From the NCBI GenBank assembly GCA_963725895.1, contig CAVSAJ010000001.1, forward strand, positions 2,294,001-2,358,000: a stretch of DNA of 64,000 bases, in the 5' to 3' direction. The notes under the pieces are model-generated. The model was not told the origin of the DNA. It ran no database searches and saw only the letters and a list, made by a program, of their open reading frames with translations. Positions 50,168 through 57,440 of this stretch are shown here, one piece after another; position 1 is the first letter of the stretch, and the number at the start of each line of letters is the position of its first letter. The position numbers and the translations under genes were made by a program. The DNA comes from Bog-473 sp963725895 (GTDB taxonomy: Bacteria > Actinomycetota > Acidimicrobiia > Acidimicrobiales > RAAP-2).

Positions 50168-50210
50168 GGGCCGCCCGGGTCTCGATCCCGGCACCTCGGG
50201 ATTAAAAGAG
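50164..50210 (-). tRNA. 3' remnant of tRNA-Lys (TTT), no 5' half
   Basis: On the minus strand the sequence reads CTCTTTTAATCCCGAGGTGC then CCGGGATCGAGACCCGGGCGG CCCACCA (split here): an anticodon loop CTTTTAA (Lys TTT), a T stem CCGGG/CCCGG, an acceptor 3' strand and an encoded CCA. The T loop is ATCGAGA rather than TTCGA-type. No D arm or matching 5' acceptor strand precedes it. It is a degenerate 3' end, as left by integrase att sites, not a working tRNA. Confidence 0.6.
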
Positions 50211-50291
50211 CGACACCGACTGTCCACAGGGTCCGCTTGCATCCACAAGACCTCCTCGCGTCAGTTGCGCCGTCCGTCCAATTCGCTTCGG

Positions 50292-50330
50292 ATCAACGTG
50301 GTCCGCTGATTTCAGCAGCAAGGCAGTAGC
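50292..50330 (+). repeat. 39-bp direct repeat, right copy
   Basis: ATCAACGTGGTCCGCTGATT at its start, AGGCAGTAGC near its end, with about four mismatches to 44381-44419, in the same orientation and 5.9 kb away. It lies about 80 bp from the tRNA-Lys remnant. Confidence 0.85.
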
Positions 50331-50441
50331 AAGCTGAGGTGATTTTGGTTTGCAGTCCCCCCGAATCGCTTCTTTGGATCCAAGTGCCCTGAGAGACGCC
50401 CGCTTTATCGCACCCGGCCGGGGAGACGTAGCCTTGGGCTC

Positions 50442-50804
50442 GTGGCACCGAAGTGGCGTTGGCTAACGGTGGCCCTCGCAGGCCTCGCGGCTCTTGCGGC
50501 CCTCGCCGTGAGCGGCCTCGTGCCGGGGTCGGTGCCTGCGCAACCAGGACAACCTGCCCGCGGCGCCATTATCACGGCAGAATCCACGCCCTCGGCGAGC
50601 GGGTGTGGCGGCGTCGCATGCAACCGAGGCTCGACGTCTTCATCGACGCCGCTCCCCACCGTTACCGCGGTCGGCACGATTGCCGCCGGAATTGTCGTCG
50701 CCCTGGCGCTGTCCCGCCGCCGCCTGCGTCGCGTCGCCACCACTCTGCCTGCCGGCTCTCCGTCTCAGCTGTTCCGACCGCCGCAGCTGGGCCTCTCGGT
50801 TTAG
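50442..50804 (+). CDS. Small two-helix membrane protein at the edge of the copper island
   Basis: 120 residues from a GTG at 50442. It has a cleavable or anchoring N-terminal helix (LTVALAGLAALAALAVSGLV), a short exposed loop of about 45 residues with two cysteines (SGCGGVACNRGS), and a second helix (VTAVGTIAAGIVVALALSRR) before an arginine-rich tail. I do not recognise the family. It precedes the thioredoxin-like and VKOR genes, and the cysteine pair could be a redox substrate or metal ligand, which is inference only. Confidence 0.6.
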   Translation: MAPKWRWLTVALAGLAALAALAVSGLVPGSVPAQPGQPARGAIITAESTPSASGCGGVACNRGSTSSSTPLPTVTAVGTIAAGIVVALALSRRRLRRVATTLPAGSPSQLFRPPQLGLSV

Positions 50805-50927
50805 TCACCGCTCCCGCACGCCGACGTTCCTCAGAGACCGGCCGCGATGCAGGCGCCACCGTCCGTTCGAGCGCGTGGCCATCCTCACGTGCTCACTCCC
50901 TCACTCAGAAAGCAAAGAAGAATCGTC

Positions 50928-51863
50928 ATGTCGAACAACCCACCCCGCTCACCATCGCAGAAGGGCAAAGGATCCACCTCAACCGGAACCAAGAAGTCGG
51001 CCTCGAAACAGCGCTTCTCCGAACGCCAGGCCGCCAAGCAGCAGGCCGCACGGGAGGCGCGTCGGGCACGCACCCGCACGTACGGGATCCTCACAATCGG
51101 AGTGGTTGTGGTCATCGTCGCCGTGCTGGTGATCGTCAAAGTGGCCGGTGGGGGCTCCGGCTCGGGCTCGGGCTCGGGTGACCAAGCGTCACCGCCCACG
51201 GGCACACCCATCCCGGCGGCCACCCTGACCAAACTCAGGTCCGTCCCCATCTCGACGCTCACTGCCGCGCCAACGGACGGCATCGTCACGACGCCACAGG
51301 CCGTCAACGCCAAGGCCCTGAACGCTGACGGCAAGGCGGAGATGCTCTTCATCGGAGCCGAGTTTTGCCCCCACTGCGCGGCCGAACGGTGGCCGCTCTA
51401 CATCGCGCTGTCCAAGTTTGGGACGTTCAGCCCGCAGCCGGGCCGAATCCACTCGGCCAACGAGGACGGGGACGTCCCGACCCTCACCTTCTACGGCACG
51501 ACGTATACGAGTCCGTACTTCACGTTCACGCCGGTGGAGGTCTACACGAACAAGCCGCAGGGCGACAGCTACGCGCCGCTGCAGACGCCGACGCAGGCGC
51601 AGCTGACGTTGTGGCAGAGCGCCAACGGGGGTTCGTTCCCCTTCGTCGACTTTGGAGGAAAAGCAATACTTCCTTCCGCCCAGTATTTGTTCACCCCGCT
51701 GCAGCACCTGTCGTTCTCAACCGTGGCGGCCCAAGTGGGCAACAACTCCAGCGCCATTGGCGCCGACATCGACGCGAGTGCCGCCCAGCTGATCACGACC
51801 ATCTGCGGCTCTCTCAGCCAACAGCAGCCTGCCGACGTCTGCTCGGCGGTGCACGGTGGATGA
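50928..51863 (+). CDS. Membrane-anchored thioredoxin-like protein, DUF929 family
   Basis: 311 residues. A basic cytoplasmic start (KSASKQRFSERQAAKQQAAR) is followed by a single membrane helix (ILTIGVVVVIVAVLVIVKVA), a Gly/Ser spacer and an extracytoplasmic domain of the DUF929 type with a CxxC in FIGAEFCPHCAAERWPLYIA and a cis-Pro-like region. It is probably a thiol oxidoreductase of the DsbA class. The last 8 bases overlap the start of the VKOR gene, which would re-oxidise it. The ATG at 50928 was chosen over upstream codons because it begins the basic segment. Confidence 0.85.
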   Translation: MSNNPPRSPSQKGKGSTSTGTKKSASKQRFSERQAAKQQAAREARRARTRTYGILTIGVVVVIVAVLVIVKVAGGGSGSGSGSGDQASPPTGTPIPAATLTKLRSVPISTLTAAPTDGIVTTPQAVNAKALNADGKAEMLFIGAEFCPHCAAERWPLYIALSKFGTFSPQPGRIHSANEDGDVPTLTFYGTTYTSPYFTFTPVEVYTNKPQGDSYAPLQTPTQAQLTLWQSANGGSFPFVDFGGKAILPSAQYLFTPLQHLSFSTVAAQVGNNSSAIGADIDASAAQLITTICGSLSQQQPADVCSAVHGG

Positions 51864-52329
51864 AGCAGCGGATGAAGAGGTGCCTCGATGGCCCGGGCTC
51901 GTCGGGACCGTCGCCAGCGTGGTCGGGCTGGGCGTAGCCGGCTATCTCACGTACGAACACTTCACGTCATCGAGCACGCTGGCGTGCTCGGACAACGGGG
52001 TCGTCAACTGCCTCAAGGTCACCACCAGTTCCTACGCCGCTGTCGCCGGCGTACCGGTGGCCGTCCTCGGCCTGGTGTTCTTTGCCGTCATGCTGGTGCT
52101 CCAGCTCCCGCCTATGTGGCGGCGCCCGGAGCCCGCCATCCGCATCGGCCGGCTCGCGTGGGCGCTCGTCGGGCTCGGAACTGTCCTCTATCTCCTGTAC
52201 GCCGAGCTCTTCGCAATCGACGCCATCTGCCTGTGGTGTACCTCCGTCCACGTCCTCACCCTGGTGGTCTTCGGGACGACCGTCTACGCCACGTCTGCCT
52301 ACCCCGTGCCGGCTCTCGCAGACGCGTGA
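51856..52329 (+). CDS. Vitamin K epoxide reductase-family (VKOR) membrane oxidase
   Basis: 157 residues. Four to five membrane helices. The redox-active pairs are seen as TLACSDNGVVNCLKV (loop cysteines) and DAICLWCTSVHVLTL (CxxC in the helix), as in bacterial VKOR. It passes electrons from the periplasmic thiol protein to quinone, keeping the partner oxidised. Translation is coupled to the DUF929 gene by an 8-bp overlap. Confidence 0.93.
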   Translation: MDEAADEEVPRWPGLVGTVASVVGLGVAGYLTYEHFTSSSTLACSDNGVVNCLKVTTSSYAAVAGVPVAVLGLVFFAVMLVLQLPPMWRRPEPAIRIGRLAWALVGLGTVLYLLYAELFAIDAICLWCTSVHVLTLVVFGTTVYATSAYPVPALADA

Positions 52330-52347
52330 TGCCGCCGGACCCCTACG

Positions 52348-52364
52348 TACTACGTGTCGTAGGA
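52348..52364. promoter_or_regulatory. BlaI/CopY-type operator 1 (repressor gene promoter)
   Basis: TACTACG-TGT-CGTAGGA, an inverted repeat with 7-bp arms, a 3-base spacer and one mismatch. It ends 36 bp upstream of the repressor start at 52401, in position for autoregulation. It matches operators 2 and 3. Confidence 0.75.
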
Positions 52365-52400
52365 GTACGATCCGTTCATGGACCGTGGAAGGCGAGGCAC

Positions 52401-52772
52401 GTGACACGGCTGGGCCAGCTCGAACGCAAGGTGATGGACATCCTGTGGGACGCGCCCGGGCACCCCATGTCGGGTCGCGAGGTGGCCGACCGGGTCCCTG
52501 ACCGCGCCTATACGACCGTCTTGACGATCCTCGAGCGGTTGCGCCGAAAAAAGCTTGTCGAGCGCACGAACGAAGGCAGGGTCCACTTGTTCCGGGTTGT
52601 GGCTTCTCGCGAGTCCTATACCGCATCCCTCATGCTCGAACCGCTCGGAACCGCACATGATCGCAACGCTGTACTGGTGCGCTTCGCCGAGACGGTGTCG
52701 CCGGACGAAGCGGTCGCGCTGCGCCGCGCCCTCGACGCGGTAAGGCGGAGGCCGAAGAAAGGTTCGGCATGA
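52401..52772 (+). CDS. BlaI/MecI/CopY-family repressor
   Basis: 123 residues from a GTG at 52401. The winged helix (LGQLERKVMDILWDAPGHPM, then SGREVADRVPDRAYTTVLTI and LERLRRKKLVERTNEGRVHL) matches the BlaI/CopY family closely, including the Y-T-T-V recognition helix. The C-terminal part (SLMLEPLGTAHDRNAVLVRF) is the helical dimerisation region that is cut when the regulon is induced in BlaI systems. There is no CopY-type C-x-C pair for copper, so any copper signal would have to come through the M56 partner. The stop overlaps the protease start by 4 bp. Confidence 0.92.
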   Translation: MTRLGQLERKVMDILWDAPGHPMSGREVADRVPDRAYTTVLTILERLRRKKLVERTNEGRVHLFRVVASRESYTASLMLEPLGTAHDRNAVLVRFAETVSPDEAVALRRALDAVRRRPKKGSA

Positions 52773-53677
52773 CGCTCTACGTCACGGCCGCCATCCTGGC
52801 GACGCTCGCCGCGGCCCTCCTCGGTCCCGTCAGCACGGTCCTGGCACAAGCACGTTGGGTCACCCGTGCACCGCGGGCGGCGGTGGCACTGTGGCAGGCG
52901 CTCGGCGTGAGTGCCCTCCTCTCGGGCATCGGCGCCGGAACCTGCGTGGCCGTCGAACGATTCCATCACGGTCTGGTGGGTGGCGTCATTCAGCTCGTGG
53001 ACAGCATGACCCAGGGCCATCCGCTCGCGGGACTCGGTCTGCCCGACGCGCTGGGCCTCACCTTGGCGGCAGATCTCGCCGTCGTTCTCGTCTGCCTCCT
53101 CACCTACGTCACGGCCCGCACCGCGGCCAGTCGGGCCCGCCTCCGTCATCTCGTCGATCTCCTCGCTCTCCGTACGCAGGACACGGGCGTCTCCGTTGTC
53201 GACCACCCGACGCCCGTGGCCTACTGCGTGCCCGGGATCCGTCCCCGAATCGTGATCAGCGCCGGCACCCTTGCGCTCCTCGACGACAGAGAGGTGTCTG
53301 CCGTCGTCGCCCACGAACGTGGCCACGCGAGCGAACGGCACGGGCTCGTCATGATGCCAATGGTCGGCATCCGGAGCGTCTTCGGCTTCATCCCCTACGC
53401 CACTTTGGCGCCGGCGGCCGTTGCCAGCCTGCTCGAGATGGCGGCGGACGACTTCTCGACCCGACGCCACGACCGGGAGTCCCTGGTATCGGCGCTGGTC
53501 TCCATGGCCACCGCGGGCACGACGCCGTCGTGCACCTTCGCCGCGAACGGTGACGGGGTGGCCGGCCGGGTCGAGCGATTGGTCAACGTGCGCCCATCCC
53601 GCCCAATCGCCCTGGCCGTCTCGGCGGCCTGCCTCAGCGTGGTGGCCGTCCCCCTCGTCGTGCTCCTCGCCTCCTGA
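52769..53677 (+). CDS. M56-family membrane metalloprotease (BlaR1-like, no sensor domain)
   Basis: 302 residues with two helices before, and two or more after, a cytosolic zinc-protease domain. The zinc site is VVAHERGHASERHG (HExxH) with a downstream Glu in LEMAADDFSTRRH. In BlaR1 a C-terminal penicillin-binding sensor controls this protease; here the chain ends soon after a last helix (PIALAVSAACLSVVAVPLVV), so the sensor is missing or is the membrane part itself. It probably cleaves the repressor encoded just upstream. Overlap of 4 bp with blaI-like gene. Confidence 0.88.
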   Translation: MTLYVTAAILATLAAALLGPVSTVLAQARWVTRAPRAAVALWQALGVSALLSGIGAGTCVAVERFHHGLVGGVIQLVDSMTQGHPLAGLGLPDALGLTLAADLAVVLVCLLTYVTARTAASRARLRHLVDLLALRTQDTGVSVVDHPTPVAYCVPGIRPRIVISAGTLALLDDREVSAVVAHERGHASERHGLVMMPMVGIRSVFGFIPYATLAPAAVASLLEMAADDFSTRRHDRESLVSALVSMATAGTTPSCTFAANGDGVAGRVERLVNVRPSRPIALAVSAACLSVVAVPLVVLLAS

Positions 53678-53716
53678 CGGGCGGCCCGATGGCCGCCCGA
53701 TGCCCCGACCGACCGG

Positions 53717-54256
53717 TCATCCCCGGCCGTGCTCGAGGATGCGGCTGAAAGGGACGACAGGGATCGAAATGGTCAGCTCCCCGGCGCGCTGGAAGCGAAG
53801 GGTGACTCTCACGTGCTGCCCTACGGCGAGGGTCTCGTGCGGTTGTTCCAACATGAGATGGTCTCGCCCGGGCACCAGCGACGCCTGCCCGTGGGCGGGC
53901 ACGCGCAGTTCCCGCAACATCCCCATGGTGCCGTTCGAATTCTCGGTCATGAGCATGGAGGCTGAGGCGGCAGCACTCGTGACCGCGACCAGCTCGTCGG
54001 GCTTTGCGCCCGAGTTCTTCACGGTGAGATAGATGGCAGCCACGGCCGGGCTGGCGGGCTGTGGCAAAAAGGCATCGATCACGCTGAGCGAACCGATGCG
54101 ATTGCCGACGGCCACCGGTGGCGGGGCGCCGTGAGAGCTCGCCGCCGCCGGCGGCGCCATGGCGACGCAGATGGATCCGGCGGCGAGGGTCAGGGCGGCG
54201 ACCGTCGCAGCGGGCCAGATTCGGCAGAGCGGGGTATCCCGCGTCAATCGGCGCAT
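53717..54256 (-). CDS. PCuAC-family periplasmic copper chaperone
   Basis: 179 residues from ATG at 54256. Signal peptide region VAALTLAAGSICVAMAPPAA. The mature domain has the PCuAC copper-site pattern: methionines in ASMLMTENSNGTMGMLREL and a later HLM (GRDHLMLEQP), a Met/His set that binds Cu(I). It hands copper to cytochrome oxidase assembly or buffers it outside. It is transcribed away from copA, sharing an intergenic region with operator 2. Confidence 0.9.
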   Translation of the reverse strand: MRRLTRDTPLCRIWPAATVAALTLAAGSICVAMAPPAAASSHGAPPPVAVGNRIGSLSVIDAFLPQPASPAVAAIYLTVKNSGAKPDELVAVTSAAASASMLMTENSNGTMGMLRELRVPAHGQASLVPGRDHLMLEQPHETLAVGQHVRVTLRFQRAGELTISIPVVPFSRILEHGRG

Positions 54257-54323
54257 CGTCTCCTGGTGGCCAAGCGAGCAGTCACGTGGCACGACGCCCA
54301 CCATGTCCCATCGATTGGACCTC

Positions 54324-54340
54324 TACTACGCTCCGTAGTA
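54324..54340. promoter_or_regulatory. BlaI/CopY-type operator 2 (chaperone/ATPase divergent promoter)
   Basis: TACTACG-CTC-CGTAGTA, a perfect 17-bp inverted repeat. It is 68 bp from the PCuAC start and 59 bp from the copA start, so one site can control both. Confidence 0.85.
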
Positions 54341-54398
54341 TACCGAGCATCGAGCCCACTGGACATCGCCGCCACGGGAGAGTGAACCACTGACCGAC

Positions 54399-56675
54399 GT
54401 GCTCGAAACTCCGAGCGTCGAAGCGCCGAGACAAGGCACGCGCGAGGTGTCGCTCACGATCGGCGGCATGACGTGCGGGAGTTGCGCGGCCCGGCTCGAA
54501 GGCCGCCTCAACGCGTTGGAAGGGGTGCACGCAGCAGTGAATTACGCCACTGCGCGCGCCCTCGTCACCGTGCCCGACCCGTTCCCGCCGGTCCGCTTGA
54601 TTGAGGAGGTCCACGCCGCGGGGTTCACGGCGCGCGTGCTTGGAGGGGAGACCCGGGAGCTGGACGACCTCAGCGCCGAAGAGGACCGTCGCGTCCGGAG
54701 TCTCGGACGACGGCTGATCGTGGCAGGGCTCTTGTTCATGCCGCTCGGCGACGCCTCCATCGCATTCTGGCTCGAGCCGTCCCTGCGATTCCCCGGCTGG
54801 CAGTGGCTGCTAGTGGCCATGGCGCTCCCGGTCGTGACGTGGTGTGCCTGGCCCTTCTACTCAGCAGCGGTGCGCAGCCTGCGTCACGGCACCTCCACCA
54901 TGGACACGCTGGTATCGGTCGGCGTCGTGGCGGCCACCGCGTGGTCCGTCTACGCGATGTTCGTCCGCGACACGAGCGACGTGCACGTCCCGATTTCCTA
55001 CGTGTTCACCCACCAGTCGGGTGGTGCCATCTACCTCGACGTCGCGGCAGGGTTGATCACTTTTCTCCTGGCCGGCAGGTACTTCGAGGCGCGCTCGCGC
55101 CGACGGGCTATCAACGCGCTGGGCACGCTGGCCGCCCGCGGCGCCAAGCAGGTCTGCATCCTCGACGACGTCGGTGTCGAGAGGCTCCGTCCGATCAGCG
55201 AGCTCGGTGTCGGCGAGCGGTTCGTAGTCCGGCCCGGCGAGACTGTCGCCGCCGACGGAGCGGTCGTCTTCGGGCGGTCGGTGCTCGACTGCAGCACGAT
55301 GACCGGCGAATCGCTTCCCGTCGAGGTCACGCTGGGCGACCAGGTGATCGGGGGGACCGTGTCAACGAGCGGGCGCCTCGTCGTCAGGGCGCAGGCGGTC
55401 GGGCGGGACGCCCAGCTGGGCCAGATGCTCCGCCTTGTCGAGCAGGCCCAAAATCAGAAGGCGCGGGCACAGCGTCTGGCCGACCGCATCGCTGCGGTGT
55501 TCGTGCCCGTCGTCCTCGCCGCATCGCTGCTGACTCTGGCTGGCTGGCTGCTCGCGGGAGGCGGACCCGGTGCGGCGTTCAACGCCTCACTTTCTGTCCT
55601 CATAATCGCGTGCCCGTGCGCCCTCGGACTGGCCACGCCGACGGCACTGATGGTGGCGTCGGCCCGCGGGGCGCAACTCGGCATCTTCTTCAAGGGCTAC
55701 GAGGCCATTGAGCAATCCGATCATGTCGATACGGTGATCTTCGACAAAACAGGCACGCTGACCAAGGGCACCATGACAGTGGCGGCCGTAGCCACCGCGC
55801 CTGGCGTATCCGAACGTGAGCTGGTGCGCCTCGCCGCCGCACTCGAGCGCCCCTCCGAGCACCCGATCGGCCGGGCTATCGCCGCGTTAGGAGAGGACGA
55901 GTTCGACCTGCCCGAAGTCAACGACTTCGCAGTGCTGCCCGGCTCCGGGGCGCGTGGGCTGATCGAGGGCCACGTCGTCACCATCGGGCGCGTTGAGACC
56001 ACGGTGATGGGGGACCTCCCGAAGGTCCTGTCGGACCGGTGCGCAAAATGGTTCGCCGACGCAAAGACCGTGGTCTACGTCTGCCGCGCCACGGACGCCA
56101 TCGGCGCCATCGCGCTCGATGATGCGATACGGACGAGCGCCGGGCCCGCCGTGTCCTCGCTCCACGCGCTCGGGCTGCGCTGTGTCTTGCTGACGGGTGA
56201 CAACGAGCACGTGGCCGCCGTGGTCGCGGCTCGGTGCGGCATGGACGGGTTCATGGCCGGGGTGTCGCCCCAGGACAAGGTCAGAGCCGTCGTCGGTTTG
56301 CAACGCGGGGGCCACGAGGTGGCCATGGTCGGCGACGGCGTCAACGACGGCCCCGCGCTCGCGCAGGCCGACCTGGGCTTGGCCGTCGGCACCGGAACCG
56401 ACGTCGCCCGAAATTCGGCTGACCTGATCATCTTCCGCGACGATCTCGGCACGGTGCCGACTGCCGTCAGGCTGGCCAGGCAGACTCATCTCACCATCCG
56501 CCGGAACCTCGCCTGGGCTTTCGGCTACAACAGCGTTGCCATCCCTCTGGCCGCCTGCGGGCTCCTGAATCCGCTCATCGCAGCGGCCGCCATGGCCCTG
56601 TCATCGGGCTGCGTGGTGTGGAACAGCTCACGGCTCCGCCACTTCACGGACACTGACCGCAGAGAGGGCCGGTGA
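54399..56675 (+). CDS. copA: Copper-transporting P1B-type ATPase
   Basis: 758 residues from a GTG at 54399. An N-terminal heavy-metal domain has GGMTCGSCAARLEGRL. The transport site is IIACPCALGLATPTALMVAS (CPC), the phosphorylation site IFDKTGTLTKGT, the HP motif ERPSEHPIGRAIAAL, and the hinge GDGVNDGPALAQAD; the late membrane helices have YNSVAIPLA and MALSSGCVVWNSSRL, typical of Cu(I) ATPases. It exports Cu(I) from the cytoplasm. The next gene overlaps by 4 bp. Operator 2 lies immediately upstream. Confidence 0.95.
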   Translation: MLETPSVEAPRQGTREVSLTIGGMTCGSCAARLEGRLNALEGVHAAVNYATARALVTVPDPFPPVRLIEEVHAAGFTARVLGGETRELDDLSAEEDRRVRSLGRRLIVAGLLFMPLGDASIAFWLEPSLRFPGWQWLLVAMALPVVTWCAWPFYSAAVRSLRHGTSTMDTLVSVGVVAATAWSVYAMFVRDTSDVHVPISYVFTHQSGGAIYLDVAAGLITFLLAGRYFEARSRRRAINALGTLAARGAKQVCILDDVGVERLRPISELGVGERFVVRPGETVAADGAVVFGRSVLDCSTMTGESLPVEVTLGDQVIGGTVSTSGRLVVRAQAVGRDAQLGQMLRLVEQAQNQKARAQRLADRIAAVFVPVVLAASLLTLAGWLLAGGGPGAAFNASLSVLIIACPCALGLATPTALMVASARGAQLGIFFKGYEAIEQSDHVDTVIFDKTGTLTKGTMTVAAVATAPGVSERELVRLAAALERPSEHPIGRAIAALGEDEFDLPEVNDFAVLPGSGARGLIEGHVVTIGRVETTVMGDLPKVLSDRCAKWFADAKTVVYVCRATDAIGAIALDDAIRTSAGPAVSSLHALGLRCVLLTGDNEHVAAVVAARCGMDGFMAGVSPQDKVRAVVGLQRGGHEVAMVGDGVNDGPALAQADLGLAVGTGTDVARNSADLIIFRDDLGTVPTAVRLARQTHLTIRRNLAWAFGYNSVAIPLAACGLLNPLIAAAAMALSSGCVVWNSSRLRHFTDTDRREGR

Positions 56676-57343
56676 GCACGGCGCACTGGCTCTGGGGGAC
56701 GGGAGCGCTCGTGATGCTCGGGATGGCCGTCCTCAGCCTGGCCAACCTGACCGCCGGCGCTCTACGGCGGCGAGCGGTGGCGTGGGACGCCGAGCTCTTG
56801 CACCTCGGCATGGGCGTGTCGATGGCAGGGATGCTCGACGGCCGCCTGACCGTGGTCCCCCCAGCGGCCTGGCTGGTCCTGTTCGGCCTGGGTGGCACGT
56901 GGTTTGCCTGGCGCTTCGTCTCGACAGCACGCGCGCACCTCACCCGACACCTCGTCGGCCATGGCGTCGTCCACGTGGGCGGATGCGCGGCCATGGTCTA
57001 CATGCTCCTGATCGTCCCGCCGAGTCCCAACATGCCAGCCATGGCAAACCTCATCTGTGGCTCCCGCATGCTCGGGATGCCCACGACGGAGTCGGGGTCG
57101 GGCACGTCGCTTTGGACGTTCGTTGCCCTGACGCTCGGCCTGGCCCTGCTCATTGGCGCTGCCTGCCTCCCCCGTCGGTGGCTGCCGCGCCGCGGCGCAG
57201 GAAGGACATCCGGCTGGGTGGTGACCGTTCGCTCCGGCCCCGCAGCAGCACTCAAGGCGTTCACCGGAGCCCCTCTCGCGGTCGGCGCGCAGATCGCGAT
57301 GTGCCTCACGATGACGCTGACGCTCGTCGCGCTGTACCGGTAG
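56672..57343 (+). CDS. DUF5134 family membrane protein
   Basis: 223 residues with six or so helices (LVMLGMAVLSLANLTAGALR, AAWLVLFGLGGTWFAWRFVS, and others). Met and His residues cluster at the helix ends (ELLHLGMGVSMAGMLDG, HLVGHGVVHVGGCAAMVYML), the typical DUF5134 pattern; some of these may bind copper. The start overlaps the copA stop by 4 bp, so it is translated with it. Its role is unknown; the location suggests copper handling. Confidence 0.8.
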   Translation: MSTAHWLWGTGALVMLGMAVLSLANLTAGALRRRAVAWDAELLHLGMGVSMAGMLDGRLTVVPPAAWLVLFGLGGTWFAWRFVSTARAHLTRHLVGHGVVHVGGCAAMVYMLLIVPPSPNMPAMANLICGSRMLGMPTTESGSGTSLWTFVALTLGLALLIGAACLPRRWLPRRGAGRTSGWVVTVRSGPAAALKAFTGAPLAVGAQIAMCLTMTLTLVALYR

Positions 57344-57390
57344 AGGGCCCGTGATACGCCGGCGGCCGACCGATATCACGACTCCTCGGA

Positions 57391-57407
57391 TTCTACGATG
57401 CGTAGTA
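57391..57407. promoter_or_regulatory. BlaI/CopY-type operator 3 (secreted-repeat/SCO1 operon)
   Basis: TTCTACG-ATG-CGTAGTA, the same repeat with one mismatch. It ends 33 bp upstream of the GTG at 57441. Confidence 0.75.
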
Positions 57408-57440
57408 GTGGGAACACAGAGAACGGGCAGAAGGGCAGGC

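Larger units (their letters stand above)
49786..50441. other. Gene-poor region with tRNA and repeat remnants
   Basis: 656 bp without a convincing gene. It contains a 15-bp tandem repeat (GGGCCTGCTTGTGGT twice, 50138-50167), a tRNA-Lys 3' remnant, and the right copy of the 39-bp repeat. This mixture is typical of an old integration scar. Confidence 0.6.

Noticed and set aside
50045..50248. 67-codon minus-strand frame rich in Arg/Pro/Ser
   Set aside because: It is a translation of the tRNA-Lys remnant and its tandem repeat; the repeated SRPTTSRPT text follows from the 15-bp repeat.
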